From: Flavobacteriaceae bacterium UBA3078
GTDB taxonomy: Bacteria; Bacteroidota; Bacteroidia; Flavobacteriales; Flavobacteriaceae
Reading direction: 5' to 3'
NCBI GenBank assembly: GCA_002366675.1
Contig: DFBO01000098.1
Location: forward strand, 8,090-27,944
DNA: 19,855 nucleotides
The translations under genes and the position numbers were made by a program. Positions 13,435 to 19,855 of the stretch are shown piece by piece (within the stretch, counting starts at the first letter, position 1; every line of letters begins with the position of its first letter). The notes below the pieces were generated by a model. It was given only the letters and a program-made list of their open reading frames with translations, was not told the origin of the DNA and ran no database searches.

Positions 13435-13998
13435 ATGGAAAAACACAAATGTGGTTGGTGTGTTGGAGACCCTTTATATGAAGCTTATCATGATGAAGAA
13501 TGGGGAGTTCCAGTAACAGATGATGATACGTTATTTGAATTTCTAATTCTAGAAACTTTTCAAGCTGGTTTAAGTTGGATTACTATTTTACGTAAACGCG
13601 AGAATTTTAGAAAAGCTTTTGATAATTTCGATTACAAGAAAATTGCTAATTACAAGCAAGAAAAAATTGATAGTCTCCTGAATGATGCTGGAATTATTAG
13701 AAATAAATTGAAAGTAAACTCAGCAGTTACCAACGCCAAATTATTTATGGAAATCCAAAAAGAATTTGGAAGTTTTAGCAACTACATCTGGGCTTTTGTT
13801 GATGGAAAACCTATAAAAAGCAAACATAAAAATTATAAAGATGCACCTGCAACAACTGCAATTTCTGACGCATTGAGTAAAGACTTAAAAAAACGAGGCT
13901 TTAAGTTTGTTGGCTCAACTGTTATGTATGCATACATGCAAGCCACAGGCATGGTAAACGACCATGAAGTTGGTTGTTTTAGGTATGAAGAAGTTTAA
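13435..13998 (+). CDS. tag: DNA-3-methyladenine glycosylase I
   Basis: Removes 3-methyladenine from alkylated DNA to start base excision repair. The 187-residue protein starts at the ATG at 13435 (MEKHKCGWCVGDPLYEAYHD), which matches the family N terminus; an upstream in-frame ATG at 13369 would add 22 unrelated residues and is rejected. The four zinc ligands of the TAG family are present: C6 in KCGW, H19 in YHDEEWG, and H177 and C181 in NDHEVGCFRY. Other family segments include ETFQAGLSWITILRKRENFR. The stop overlaps the stop of the opposite PPK2 gene by 4 bp (a shared TTAA), so it is convergent with the polyphosphate kinases and not part of their operon. Confidence 0.96.
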   Translation: MEKHKCGWCVGDPLYEAYHDEEWGVPVTDDDTLFEFLILETFQAGLSWITILRKRENFRKAFDNFDYKKIANYKQEKIDSLLNDAGIIRNKLKVNSAVTNAKLFMEIQKEFGSFSNYIWAFVDGKPIKSKHKNYKDAPATTAISDALSKDLKKRGFKFVGSTVMYAYMQATGMVNDHEVGCFRYEEV

Positions 13999-14819
13999 TC
14001 CATTTTTTTTTCTTCAACTTCAACATGCTCAATAACTTTTTGATCTTTCGGATTATAAGGAATTTTGTCTAAAATATGCTCTATTGTTTCAACTCTTGCT
14101 TTGGTTTTTCTATTTGCCTTTATAACAATCCAAGGAGCTATTTTAGTACTTGTTTCAGCAAACATCTTATCTTTATAAAACGTATAATCATCCCATAATT
14201 CTAATGCCCTTTGGTCTACAGCACTATATTTCCATTTTTTAATTGGACTTGATTTAATATCTTCAAAACGTTTTTCTTGCTCGTCTTTAGAAATCGAAAA
14301 ATAAAATTTTATGAGTATGATTCCAGACTCCGTTAACATACGTTCAAATTGATTGACTTGACTCATGAAAATAGTATACTCTTCTTGCGTGCAAAAACCA
14401 TTTACTGGTTCTACAATAGCTCTGTTATACCAACTTCTATCAAAGAAAACCATTTTACCTTCTCTAGGCAATTTGTTTATATAACGCTGAAAATACCATT
14501 GCCCTTTTTCTTCAATAGACGGTTTTGGTAAAGCGACCACTTTAAATTCTCTTGGGTTTAAGTGTTCTGTAGTTCTTCTAATAGCGCCACCTTTTCCTGC
14601 TGCATCTCTACCTTCAAAAAGAATAACAACCTTCTTGTTATTATCTGCTATCCAATTTTGTAATTTAATAAGTTCTTCTTGTAAATCTTTTAGACGAGAT
14701 TCATAATTTAAAGTTTTAAGAACTTTAGAAATTGTAATTGATTCTTCGGTTAAGAATTGCTTTAAACCTTTTTTAGAATTTAGCTTTTTTAAATCTTTTG
14801 GAGTTAATTTATCTTTCAT
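13995..14819 (-). CDS. polyphosphate kinase 2, second of a tandem pair
   Basis: PPK2-family enzymes transfer phosphate between polyphosphate and nucleoside di- or monophosphates. The 274-residue protein carries a P-loop EGRDAAGKGGAI at 69-80 and the Walker B-like FFDRSWYNRAIVEPV at 125-139, with the lid-region arginines of KRFEDIKSSPIKKWK further on. It is one domain, like stand-alone class I PPK2. It starts 3 bp after the stop of the other PPK2 gene (14823), so the two are one operon. The paralogues share perhaps half of their residues over the kinase core, so this is an old duplication rather than a recent one. Which nucleotide it prefers cannot be read from sequence alone. Confidence 0.92.
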   Translation of the reverse strand: MKDKLTPKDLKKLNSKKGLKQFLTEESITISKVLKTLNYESRLKDLQEELIKLQNWIADNNKKVVILFEGRDAAGKGGAIRRTTEHLNPREFKVVALPKPSIEEKGQWYFQRYINKLPREGKMVFFDRSWYNRAIVEPVNGFCTQEEYTIFMSQVNQFERMLTESGIILIKFYFSISKDEQEKRFEDIKSSPIKKWKYSAVDQRALELWDDYTFYKDKMFAETSTKIAPWIVIKANRKTKARVETIEHILDKIPYNPKDQKVIEHVEVEEKKMD

Positions 14820-14822
14820 AAT

Positions 14823-15674
14823 TTATGAATCAATTTGTTTAACAAGTCTATGATAGCGTTGAACAACATTTGGATCTGGGAATAATGTAATTCCAGAATT
14901 CCCTTTATTATCATAATTAAATTTTGAAAGCACATAACGCATACTTTCTAGTCTTGCTTCCTTTTTAAGATTAGTTTTTATAATAATCCAAGGACTAAAA
15001 GTTGTATGTGTTTTACTAAACATCTGCTCTTTATAATAGGTGTAACTATCCCATCGTTTTTGACCTTCTTGATCGACAGGACTAAATTTCCATCTTTTTA
15101 GAGGATTATTTAATCTAGAATCAAACCTTGCTACTTGTTCTTCTTTTGAGATTGAAAACCAGAATTTAACAAGATCTACGCCATCTTCATAAAGCATGTG
15201 TTCAAATTCTGTTACTTGAGCCATAAATTTATTGTATTCTTCCTCATTACAAAAGTCCATAACTGGTTCTACAACAGCTCGATTATACCAACTTCTATCA
15301 AAAAACACGATTTCACCTGGATTTGGTAATTCTTTAATATAACGTCTAAAATACCATTGTCCTTTTTCTACTTCGGTTGGTTTTGCTAATGCAACAACTC
15401 GCATAGAACGTGGATTTAAATGTTCTATAAAACGTCTTATGGCACTCCCTTTTCCAGCTGCATCTCTACCTTCAAAAATAATGGCTACTCGCTTGTTATG
15501 TTTTGCAACCCATTGTTGTAAATCAACTAATTCTCCTTGAAGTTTAATTAGCTCTTTTTCATAATCTATAGTGTATAGAATATTATTAATGCGCTCTTGA
15601 GGTTCTTTCTCTTTAAGAACTTCCAAAAACTCATCCTTATTTTTACACTTTTTAAAGTCTCTTAATGTTAACAT
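14823..15674 (-). CDS. polyphosphate kinase 2, first of a tandem pair
   Basis: A 283-residue PPK2 domain protein with P-loop EGRDAAGKGSAIRRF at 68-82 and FFDRSWYNRAVVEPV at 124-138. Conserved core segments around them are the HLNPRSMRVVALAKP strip and the KGQWYFRRYI motif. The C terminus (PDPNVVQRYHRLVKQIDS) is a short extension not shared with its partner gene. It is the upstream gene of the pair; aat lies 57 bp further upstream on the same strand, so the pair may be read from aat or from its own promoter. The direction of catalysis (ATP synthesis from polyphosphate is typical of class I) is an inference. Confidence 0.92.
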   Translation of the reverse strand: MLTLRDFKKCKNKDEFLEVLKEKEPQERINNILYTIDYEKELIKLQGELVDLQQWVAKHNKRVAIIFEGRDAAGKGSAIRRFIEHLNPRSMRVVALAKPTEVEKGQWYFRRYIKELPNPGEIVFFDRSWYNRAVVEPVMDFCNEEEYNKFMAQVTEFEHMLYEDGVDLVKFWFSISKEEQVARFDSRLNNPLKRWKFSPVDQEGQKRWDSYTYYKEQMFSKTHTTFSPWIIIKTNLKKEARLESMRYVLSKFNYDNKGNSGITLFPDPNVVQRYHRLVKQIDS

Positions 15675-15731
15675 ATTTTTATTTTAAAACACTAATTTCC
15701 GAATAATAAACCATAATAAATATGACTTTTG

Positions 15732-16361
<630 letters not shown>

Positions 16362-16378
16362 ATTTGATTGAAATAAAA

Positions 16379-16404
16379 AACCTCAATGTTTTCACATTGA
16401 GGTT
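16379..16404 (-). terminator. intrinsic terminator after the DUF3127 gene
   Basis: A perfect 11-bp stem (AACCTCAATGT at 16379-16389, ACATTGAGGTT at 16394-16404) with loop TTTC. Six A at 16375-16380 give a T6 run on the minus strand, so it acts for the gene ending at 16443. It lies only about 18 bp upstream of the aat start, so aat probably has a separate transcription start or depends on readthrough. Confidence 0.88.
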
Positions 16405-16442
16405 AAATATATGAGATTTTTAATAATCCCTTTTACAACTAC

Positions 16443-16820
16443 CTAAAACGGTAAATCGTCATGATCTTCTTTGTTTAATCCATTTGCTGGCTCAAAAGCT
16501 TCAGCAGTTGGCATTGGTGGCATTTCTGGGTTAGAAGCATCTTGTTGTGCTGCTTCAATTCTCCATCCTTGAATCGAGTTAAAATATTTTACTTCTCCTT
16601 GAGGATTTGTCCACTCTCTTCCACGTAAATTAATGCTTACCTTTACTTGTTGTCCTGCTTGGTAATTATTTAATAAATCTGTTTTATCTTGAACAAACTC
16701 AATCATGATATGCTGTGGATACTGCTCTTCTGTTGTAACAACCACTTCTCTCTTTCTAAATCCGTTACTTCCGAATGTTTGTGTTTCTCCAATAACTTTA
16801 ATTCTTCCTTGTACTTCCAT
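16443..16820 (-). CDS. DUF3127 protein, OB-fold-like with SSB-type acidic C-terminal tip
   Basis: A 125-residue protein of the DUF3127 family. The N-terminal 90 residues alternate in a beta-strand pattern (GRIKVIGETQTFGSNGFRKR, then VSINLRGREWTNPQGEVKYF) and look like a single-domain OB fold. A flexible linker of Ala/Gln/Pro/Met (about 91-115) ends in KEDHDDLPF, which closely resembles the protein-interaction tip of single-stranded DNA-binding protein (an acidic run ending in LPF or IPF). I infer that it binds single-stranded DNA or RNA and recruits SSB-interacting repair proteins. It is not a canonical Ssb. A terminator follows it, and the flavin reductase-like gene is 49 bp upstream. Confidence 0.85.
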   Translation of the reverse strand: MEVQGRIKVIGETQTFGSNGFRKREVVVTTEEQYPQHIMIEFVQDKTDLLNNYQAGQQVKVSINLRGREWTNPQGEVKYFNSIQGWRIEAAQQDASNPEMPPMPTAEAFEPANGLNKEDHDDLPF

Positions 16821-16869
16821 TTTAATATAATTTAATTTTAATGTTACCTGATTTACAGGAATAATTTAT

Positions 16870-17739
16870 TTATGATAATAATATTTTCCAGGCGCTTTGT
16901 ATGTCGCCAAAACTTAAATAATTATGAGCCAATTTATGCTTTTCTCTATGTGAAGCATTAGCAATATCTGGATAACGTTCGCTAACAGATTTAATAAACT
17001 TAAGGGTTTCTTCTTCTGTAGGCAAAGCTTCCACATTAGCTAACATGCCTAGATCATTTCCGGTTAAAATCATACTATTTCTAACCTCTTTAGGGAAACC
17101 ATCAACGCCAATTCCTAAAGTAGAAAGTGGTTTTGGCAATTCAAAAAACCCACTTCTTGCACGACTATAATAATTGCCTCCAGCTCGAGCAACTAAATCT
17201 AGTTTTTCTTGATTAATAAAGCCTTCATCGTCTAAAATCTCATTTTCTAAATGCAATTTTACAACTTCACATATCACTAAATTTCCAGCTCCTCCTTCGG
17301 TTCCTAAAGCAACAATTTCGTTTACCTTACATTCCAGTTGCACTGGAGATTCAGCCACTCTAAAAGGCTTAACAAGATCCGATTCTAACATGGTTAAACC
17401 AGCTTTGTCAAATTCATTAACACCTTCTGGGTATTCTGTACTACTTAATGACGCTTGATGAACCATATCGTAATTAACCACATTTATTACAACCTCTTTG
17501 GTTGTTATTACATTTTCTAAAGTATGCTTTGTTGTGTTATTTCTAACACGACGAGCTGGCGAAAATATAAGAATTGGTGGATTAGCACTAAAAACATTAA
17601 AAAAGCTAAAAGGAGATAGGTTTGGGTTTCCGTTTGCGTCAATAGTACTTGCAAATGCAATTGGTCTTGGTGCTACTGCACTAAGCAAATAAGCATGCAA
17701 TTTTGCTACAGACAATTCTTTTGGTTCGAATGATGTCAT
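16870..17739 (-). CDS. flavin reductase-like (flavoredoxin) FMN-binding protein
   Basis: A 289-residue protein. The N-terminal 200 residues form the flavin reductase-like, FMN-binding split-barrel domain: AVAPRPIAFASTIDANGNPN and LSPFSFFNVFSANPPILIFSP (about 21-61), then RRVRNNTTKHTLENV, all family signatures. A C-terminal extension of about 80 residues (ERYPDIANASHREKHKL and the rest) looks helical and occurs in related Bacteroidota proteins. Members reduce FMN or FAD with NAD(P)H, or use bound FMN for electron transfer; the partner here is not identifiable. It has the best promoter in the window. Confidence 0.9.
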   Translation of the reverse strand: MTSFEPKELSVAKLHAYLLSAVAPRPIAFASTIDANGNPNLSPFSFFNVFSANPPILIFSPARRVRNNTTKHTLENVITTKEVVINVVNYDMVHQASLSSTEYPEGVNEFDKAGLTMLESDLVKPFRVAESPVQLECKVNEIVALGTEGGAGNLVICEVVKLHLENEILDDEGFINQEKLDLVARAGGNYYSRARSGFFELPKPLSTLGIGVDGFPKEVRNSMILTGNDLGMLANVEALPTEEETLKFIKSVSERYPDIANASHREKHKLAHNYLSFGDIQSAWKILLS

Positions 17740-17758
17740 TTATCTTTTTTACTTTGCA

Positions 17759-17787
17759 CAAATGTAACCAATCTGTTATTCAACAAA
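17759..17787 (-). promoter_or_regulatory. Bacteroidota-type promoter for the flavin reductase-like gene
   Basis: On the minus strand, TTTG (17784-17787), a 17-base spacer, then TACATTTG (17759-17766), both exact matches to the Bacteroidota -33/-7 consensus with correct spacing. The -7 box ends 19 bases before the start codon. Confidence 0.7.
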
Positions 17788-17861
17788 AAATGATTTGTTT
17801 GCTTGTAACACAATATTATTAACAGATTTTACATTATATTTCAAAATAAAAAATATGTTTT

Positions 17862-19028
17862 ATGCTTTTTTCTAAACACAGAAATCTAACTAGATGGATT
17901 ATTGTTATTGCTTCATTTGGTATTATTTCGCTTATTTTATGGAATACCTATGTGTTTTTTCAGAAATTTAAAATAGAAGAACAATCTAAAATGGATATTT
18001 GGGCTGCTGCTCATCAAGAAATAAATTCCAATCCATTAGATGAAAATGTAAACCCTCTTGTTGATAAAGTGTTCACTTCAGAAATTACAAACCCCATGTT
18101 TGTTTATAATAATGGAAGTGTCTTACTCTCTAATAATATAGATGAAAATAAAGTTAATAATACAACTTATATCAATAAATTAGTAAAACAATACACTCAG
18201 GAAAACGAGCCCATTGTTATTTCTTATGAAGATAATGAAACTAAAGAAACCATTATATATGGCACTTTATATTATGGAAATTCTGAAGTTTTAAACAAAT
18301 TAAAATATTATCCTTTAGCCTTATTATTAATTATCTTTTTGTTTGGTGCTGTTGCATATTTCTTCTATCGAAGCTCAAAAATTGCTACCCAAAATAAATT
18401 GTGGTCTGGAATGGCAAAAGAAACAGCTCATCAAATTGGCACACCATTATCTTCTTTAATAGGCTGGACAGAAATATTAAAATCTGAAAATGTTAATCCT
18501 GAATATATTATTGAAATTGAAAAAGATATTACTAGACTTCAAACTATTACTGAACGCTTTAGTAAAATAGGTTCTCTTCCGGTTTTAGAAAAGGCAGACA
18601 TTGTAAAAGAAACAATTGATTCTTACGACTATTTAAAAGCAAGAAGCTCGAAACTAATTGATTTTGAGTTAATTGCTCCTTCTGAAGAAATTTATGTAAA
18701 TTTAAATAAGCAACTATTTAGTTGGACTATTGAAAACTTGGTTAAAAATGCTATTGATGCCATGAAAGGTAAAGGGAAAATTATTATTGATATTTCTCAA
18801 CTTGAAAACACTGTAAATATAAATGTAAGTGATACTGGAAAAGGGCTTCCAAAGAAACAGTTTCAAACAATTTTTGAAACTGGCTATACAACTAAAAAAA
18901 GAGGTTGGGGATTAGGGCTTTCTCTTGCAAAAAGAATCATTGAAGAATTCCATGGAGGACAAATTAAAGTATTAAAATCTGAAATAGATAAAGGTACAAC
19001 CATGCAAATTTCAATGAAATCAATTTAA
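17862..19028 (+). CDS. sensor histidine kinase (orphan)
   Basis: A 388-residue membrane sensor kinase. Two membrane helices (about 11-33 and 150-169) flank an extracytoplasmic sensor of about 115 residues (34-149) with no motif I recognise. The dimerisation and phosphoacceptor helix has the phosphorylated histidine H190 in KETAHQIGTPLSSLIGW. The ATPase domain follows: N box ENLVKNAIDAM (291-301), G1 box DTGKGLP (324-330), F box FQTIFETGYTT, and G2 box GWGLGLSLAKRII (348-360). No HAMP or receiver domain and no response regulator gene are adjacent, so its partner is encoded elsewhere. It is followed 3 bp later by a small zinc-ribbon gene. Confidence 0.93.
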   Translation: MLFSKHRNLTRWIIVIASFGIISLILWNTYVFFQKFKIEEQSKMDIWAAAHQEINSNPLDENVNPLVDKVFTSEITNPMFVYNNGSVLLSNNIDENKVNNTTYINKLVKQYTQENEPIVISYEDNETKETIIYGTLYYGNSEVLNKLKYYPLALLLIIFLFGAVAYFFYRSSKIATQNKLWSGMAKETAHQIGTPLSSLIGWTEILKSENVNPEYIIEIEKDITRLQTITERFSKIGSLPVLEKADIVKETIDSYDYLKARSSKLIDFELIAPSEEIYVNLNKQLFSWTIENLVKNAIDAMKGKGKIIIDISQLENTVNINVSDTGKGLPKKQFQTIFETGYTTKKRGWGLGLSLAKRIIEEFHGGQIKVLKSEIDKGTTMQISMKSI

Positions 19029-19031
19029 ATT

Positions 19032-19382
19032 ATGGAAGATAAATTTATTACCATTAAAGAGGTTGAACTTAATAACAATTGTCCAGAATGCTATAATAAC
19101 AGTGGTTTACATTTAACTTTTAAACAGAAATTTGTAGAAACCAAGTTTTATAAATCTATAACTAATGAAACAACACATCAATTAGAGTGTTATAAATGTA
19201 ATACTAGCATTTATCCTGTAAGCTGGACAGAAGATATTGAACGTGTCTTTAATTATCACCAAAAAGCTTTTACTCCTAAAACTCCTTCAACCAAGTTAAA
19301 AAAGTCTGCTTGGTTTCTTATTATAGGACTTTTAATTATAATTCTTATTTTGATTGGTGTCGTAATTTTTCCGAAACTATAA
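19032..19382 (+). CDS. zinc-ribbon-like single-pass membrane protein of unknown function
   Basis: A 116-residue protein I do not recognise by name. Two cysteine pairs, CPEC (17-20) and CYKC (53-56), have the spacing of a zinc ribbon. A single membrane helix lies at about 94-113, after a Lys-rich stretch (TKLKKSAW), so the zinc-binding domain should be cytoplasmic. It starts 3 bp after the stop of the histidine kinase gene, which argues for co-transcription and possibly a shared role. It ends 6 bp inside the opposite HIT gene. Function is unknown; acting as a partner of the kinase is speculation from position. Confidence 0.7.
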   Translation: MEDKFITIKEVELNNNCPECYNNSGLHLTFKQKFVETKFYKSITNETTHQLECYKCNTSIYPVSWTEDIERVFNYHQKAFTPKTPSTKLKKSAWFLIIGLLIIILILIGVVIFPKL

Positions 19383-19766
19383 AAAAGATTTTATAGCCTT
19401 TACTGTGTCTTCGAATTCTTCAGAAGACAACGATTCTTTATTTACAAAACGTGCGTCTTCCATAGAGTTTAGGGGAATTAAATGCACGTGCACATGTGGC
19501 ACTTCTAAACCAATAACAGAAACACCAACACGTTTACAAGGAATTGCTTTTTCTATAGCAATAGCTACTTTTCTTGAAAAAGACATGAGGTCTAAATAGG
19601 TTTTCTCGTCTAATTCAAAAATTTTATTGACTTCTTTCTTCGGAATACAAAGTGTATGTCCTTTAGCATTTGGATTAATATCCAAAAAAGCCAAAAACTC
19701 TTCAGTTTCGGCTATTTTATAAGAAGGTATTTCTCCTGAAATTATTTTTGAAAAAATTGAAGCCAT
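19377..19766 (-). CDS. HIT (histidine triad) family protein
   Basis: A 129-residue nucleotide-binding hydrolase of the HIT superfamily. The triad HVHVHLIPL is at 91-99 with H93 as the expected catalytic histidine; the N terminus (ASIFSKIISGEIPSYKI, LAFLDINPNAKGHTL) is typical of Hint-type proteins. Members hydrolyse purine nucleoside phosphoramidates or similar conjugates, but the physiological substrate is usually unclear. It is convergent with the zinc-ribbon gene (6-bp overlap). A terminator upstream of its start separates it from whatever lies to the right. Confidence 0.93.
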   Translation of the reverse strand: MASIFSKIISGEIPSYKIAETEEFLAFLDINPNAKGHTLCIPKKEVNKIFELDEKTYLDLMSFSRKVAIAIEKAIPCKRVGVSVIGLEVPHVHVHLIPLNSMEDARFVNKESLSSEEFEDTVKAIKSFL

Positions 19767-19794
19767 AAGATTAATCGATATACTTGTAAAGATA

Positions 19795-19823
19795 AAAAGA
19801 TTCCTTCTTTACAGGAATCTTTT
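19795..19823 (-). terminator. intrinsic terminator, probably for a minus-strand gene to the right
   Basis: AAAAGATTCCT (19795-19805) pairs with AGGAATCTTTT (19813-19823), an 11-bp stem with loop TCTTTAC. On the minus strand the T run is 5 long (19794-19798); on the plus strand it is 4. The polarity favours a minus-strand gene ending just right of it. On that strand the last bases can be read as KLLGLN followed by a stop at 19833-19835, a plausible C terminus, but only about 6 codons are visible and I do not call a gene. Confidence 0.7.
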
Positions 19824-19855
19824 AGCAATAATTTAATTAAGCCCTAAAAGCTTGC

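Noticed and set aside
14349..14531. Plus-strand open frame inside the PPK2 gene
   Set aside because: It is a shadow of the strongly conserved PPK2 coding frame, with no start context or family resemblance.
19824..19855. Possible C terminus of a minus-strand gene (KLLGLN, stop at 19833-19835)
   Set aside because: Only about six codons are visible; the terminator polarity is suggestive, but this is too short to call a gene.

Overview
The window is core chromosome of a Bacteroidota species, almost certainly a member of the Flavobacteriaceae. I cannot name the genus. The DNA is strongly AT-rich. Starts lack Shine-Dalgarno sequences, and the best promoter (upstream of the flavin reductase-like gene) has the Bacteroidota form TTTG-N17-TAnnTTTG. 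Several proteins belong to families typical of the phylum: DUF3098, DUF3127, an enlarged leucyl-tRNA synthetase, and a short TonB-like C-terminal domain protein. There is no rRNA, tRNA, CRISPR array, transposase or phage gene, and no gene-free stretch longer than 300 bases.

Layout: 1-1130 (-) is the N-terminal part of ATP-dependent PEP carboxykinase, cut by the window edge. 1192-1587 (-) is a small DUF423 membrane protein. 1667-3511 (+) is a two-gene unit, a saccharopine dehydrogenase-family enzyme and an Lrp/AsnC regulator, ended by a strong terminator. 3563-5763 (-) holds a Bax inhibitor-1 family membrane protein, a YugP-type zinc metallopeptidase and a small secreted protein of unknown function. 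5868-8936 (-) is leuS. 9177-11944 (+) is the unit ftsX, DUF3098 gene, uppP, truB, which links cell division, lipid-carrier recycling and tRNA modification. 11997-12728 (+) is a TonB-like protein facing a single-cysteine thioredoxin-like protein (12725-13327, -). 13435-13998 (+) is tag, facing a tandem pair of PPK2 polyphosphate kinases (13995-15674, -). 15732-17739 (-) carries aat, a DUF3127 protein with an SSB-like tail, and a flavin reductase-like protein. 17862-19382 (+) is a sensor histidine kinase with a small zinc-ribbon membrane protein immediately behind it, facing a HIT-family protein (19377-19766, -).

The most unusual signal is a set of short interspersed repeats around and inside leuS. 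Three sequence families are present. One nearly complete 62-bp hairpin copy lies 1 bp past the leuS stop codon, one half-copy lies 3' of the secreted-protein gene, one lies in the leuS leader, and three half-copies lie inside leuS, where they are translated in frame as CHSEQSEES, YHSEQSEES and VIASGTKQS. The orientation used inside leuS is free of stop codons in all three frames, whereas the opposite orientation is not. A further, apparently unrelated, expanded segment lies before the KMSKS motif of LeuS. Otherwise the window is ordinary housekeeping sequence; I found no defence system or complete novel operon.
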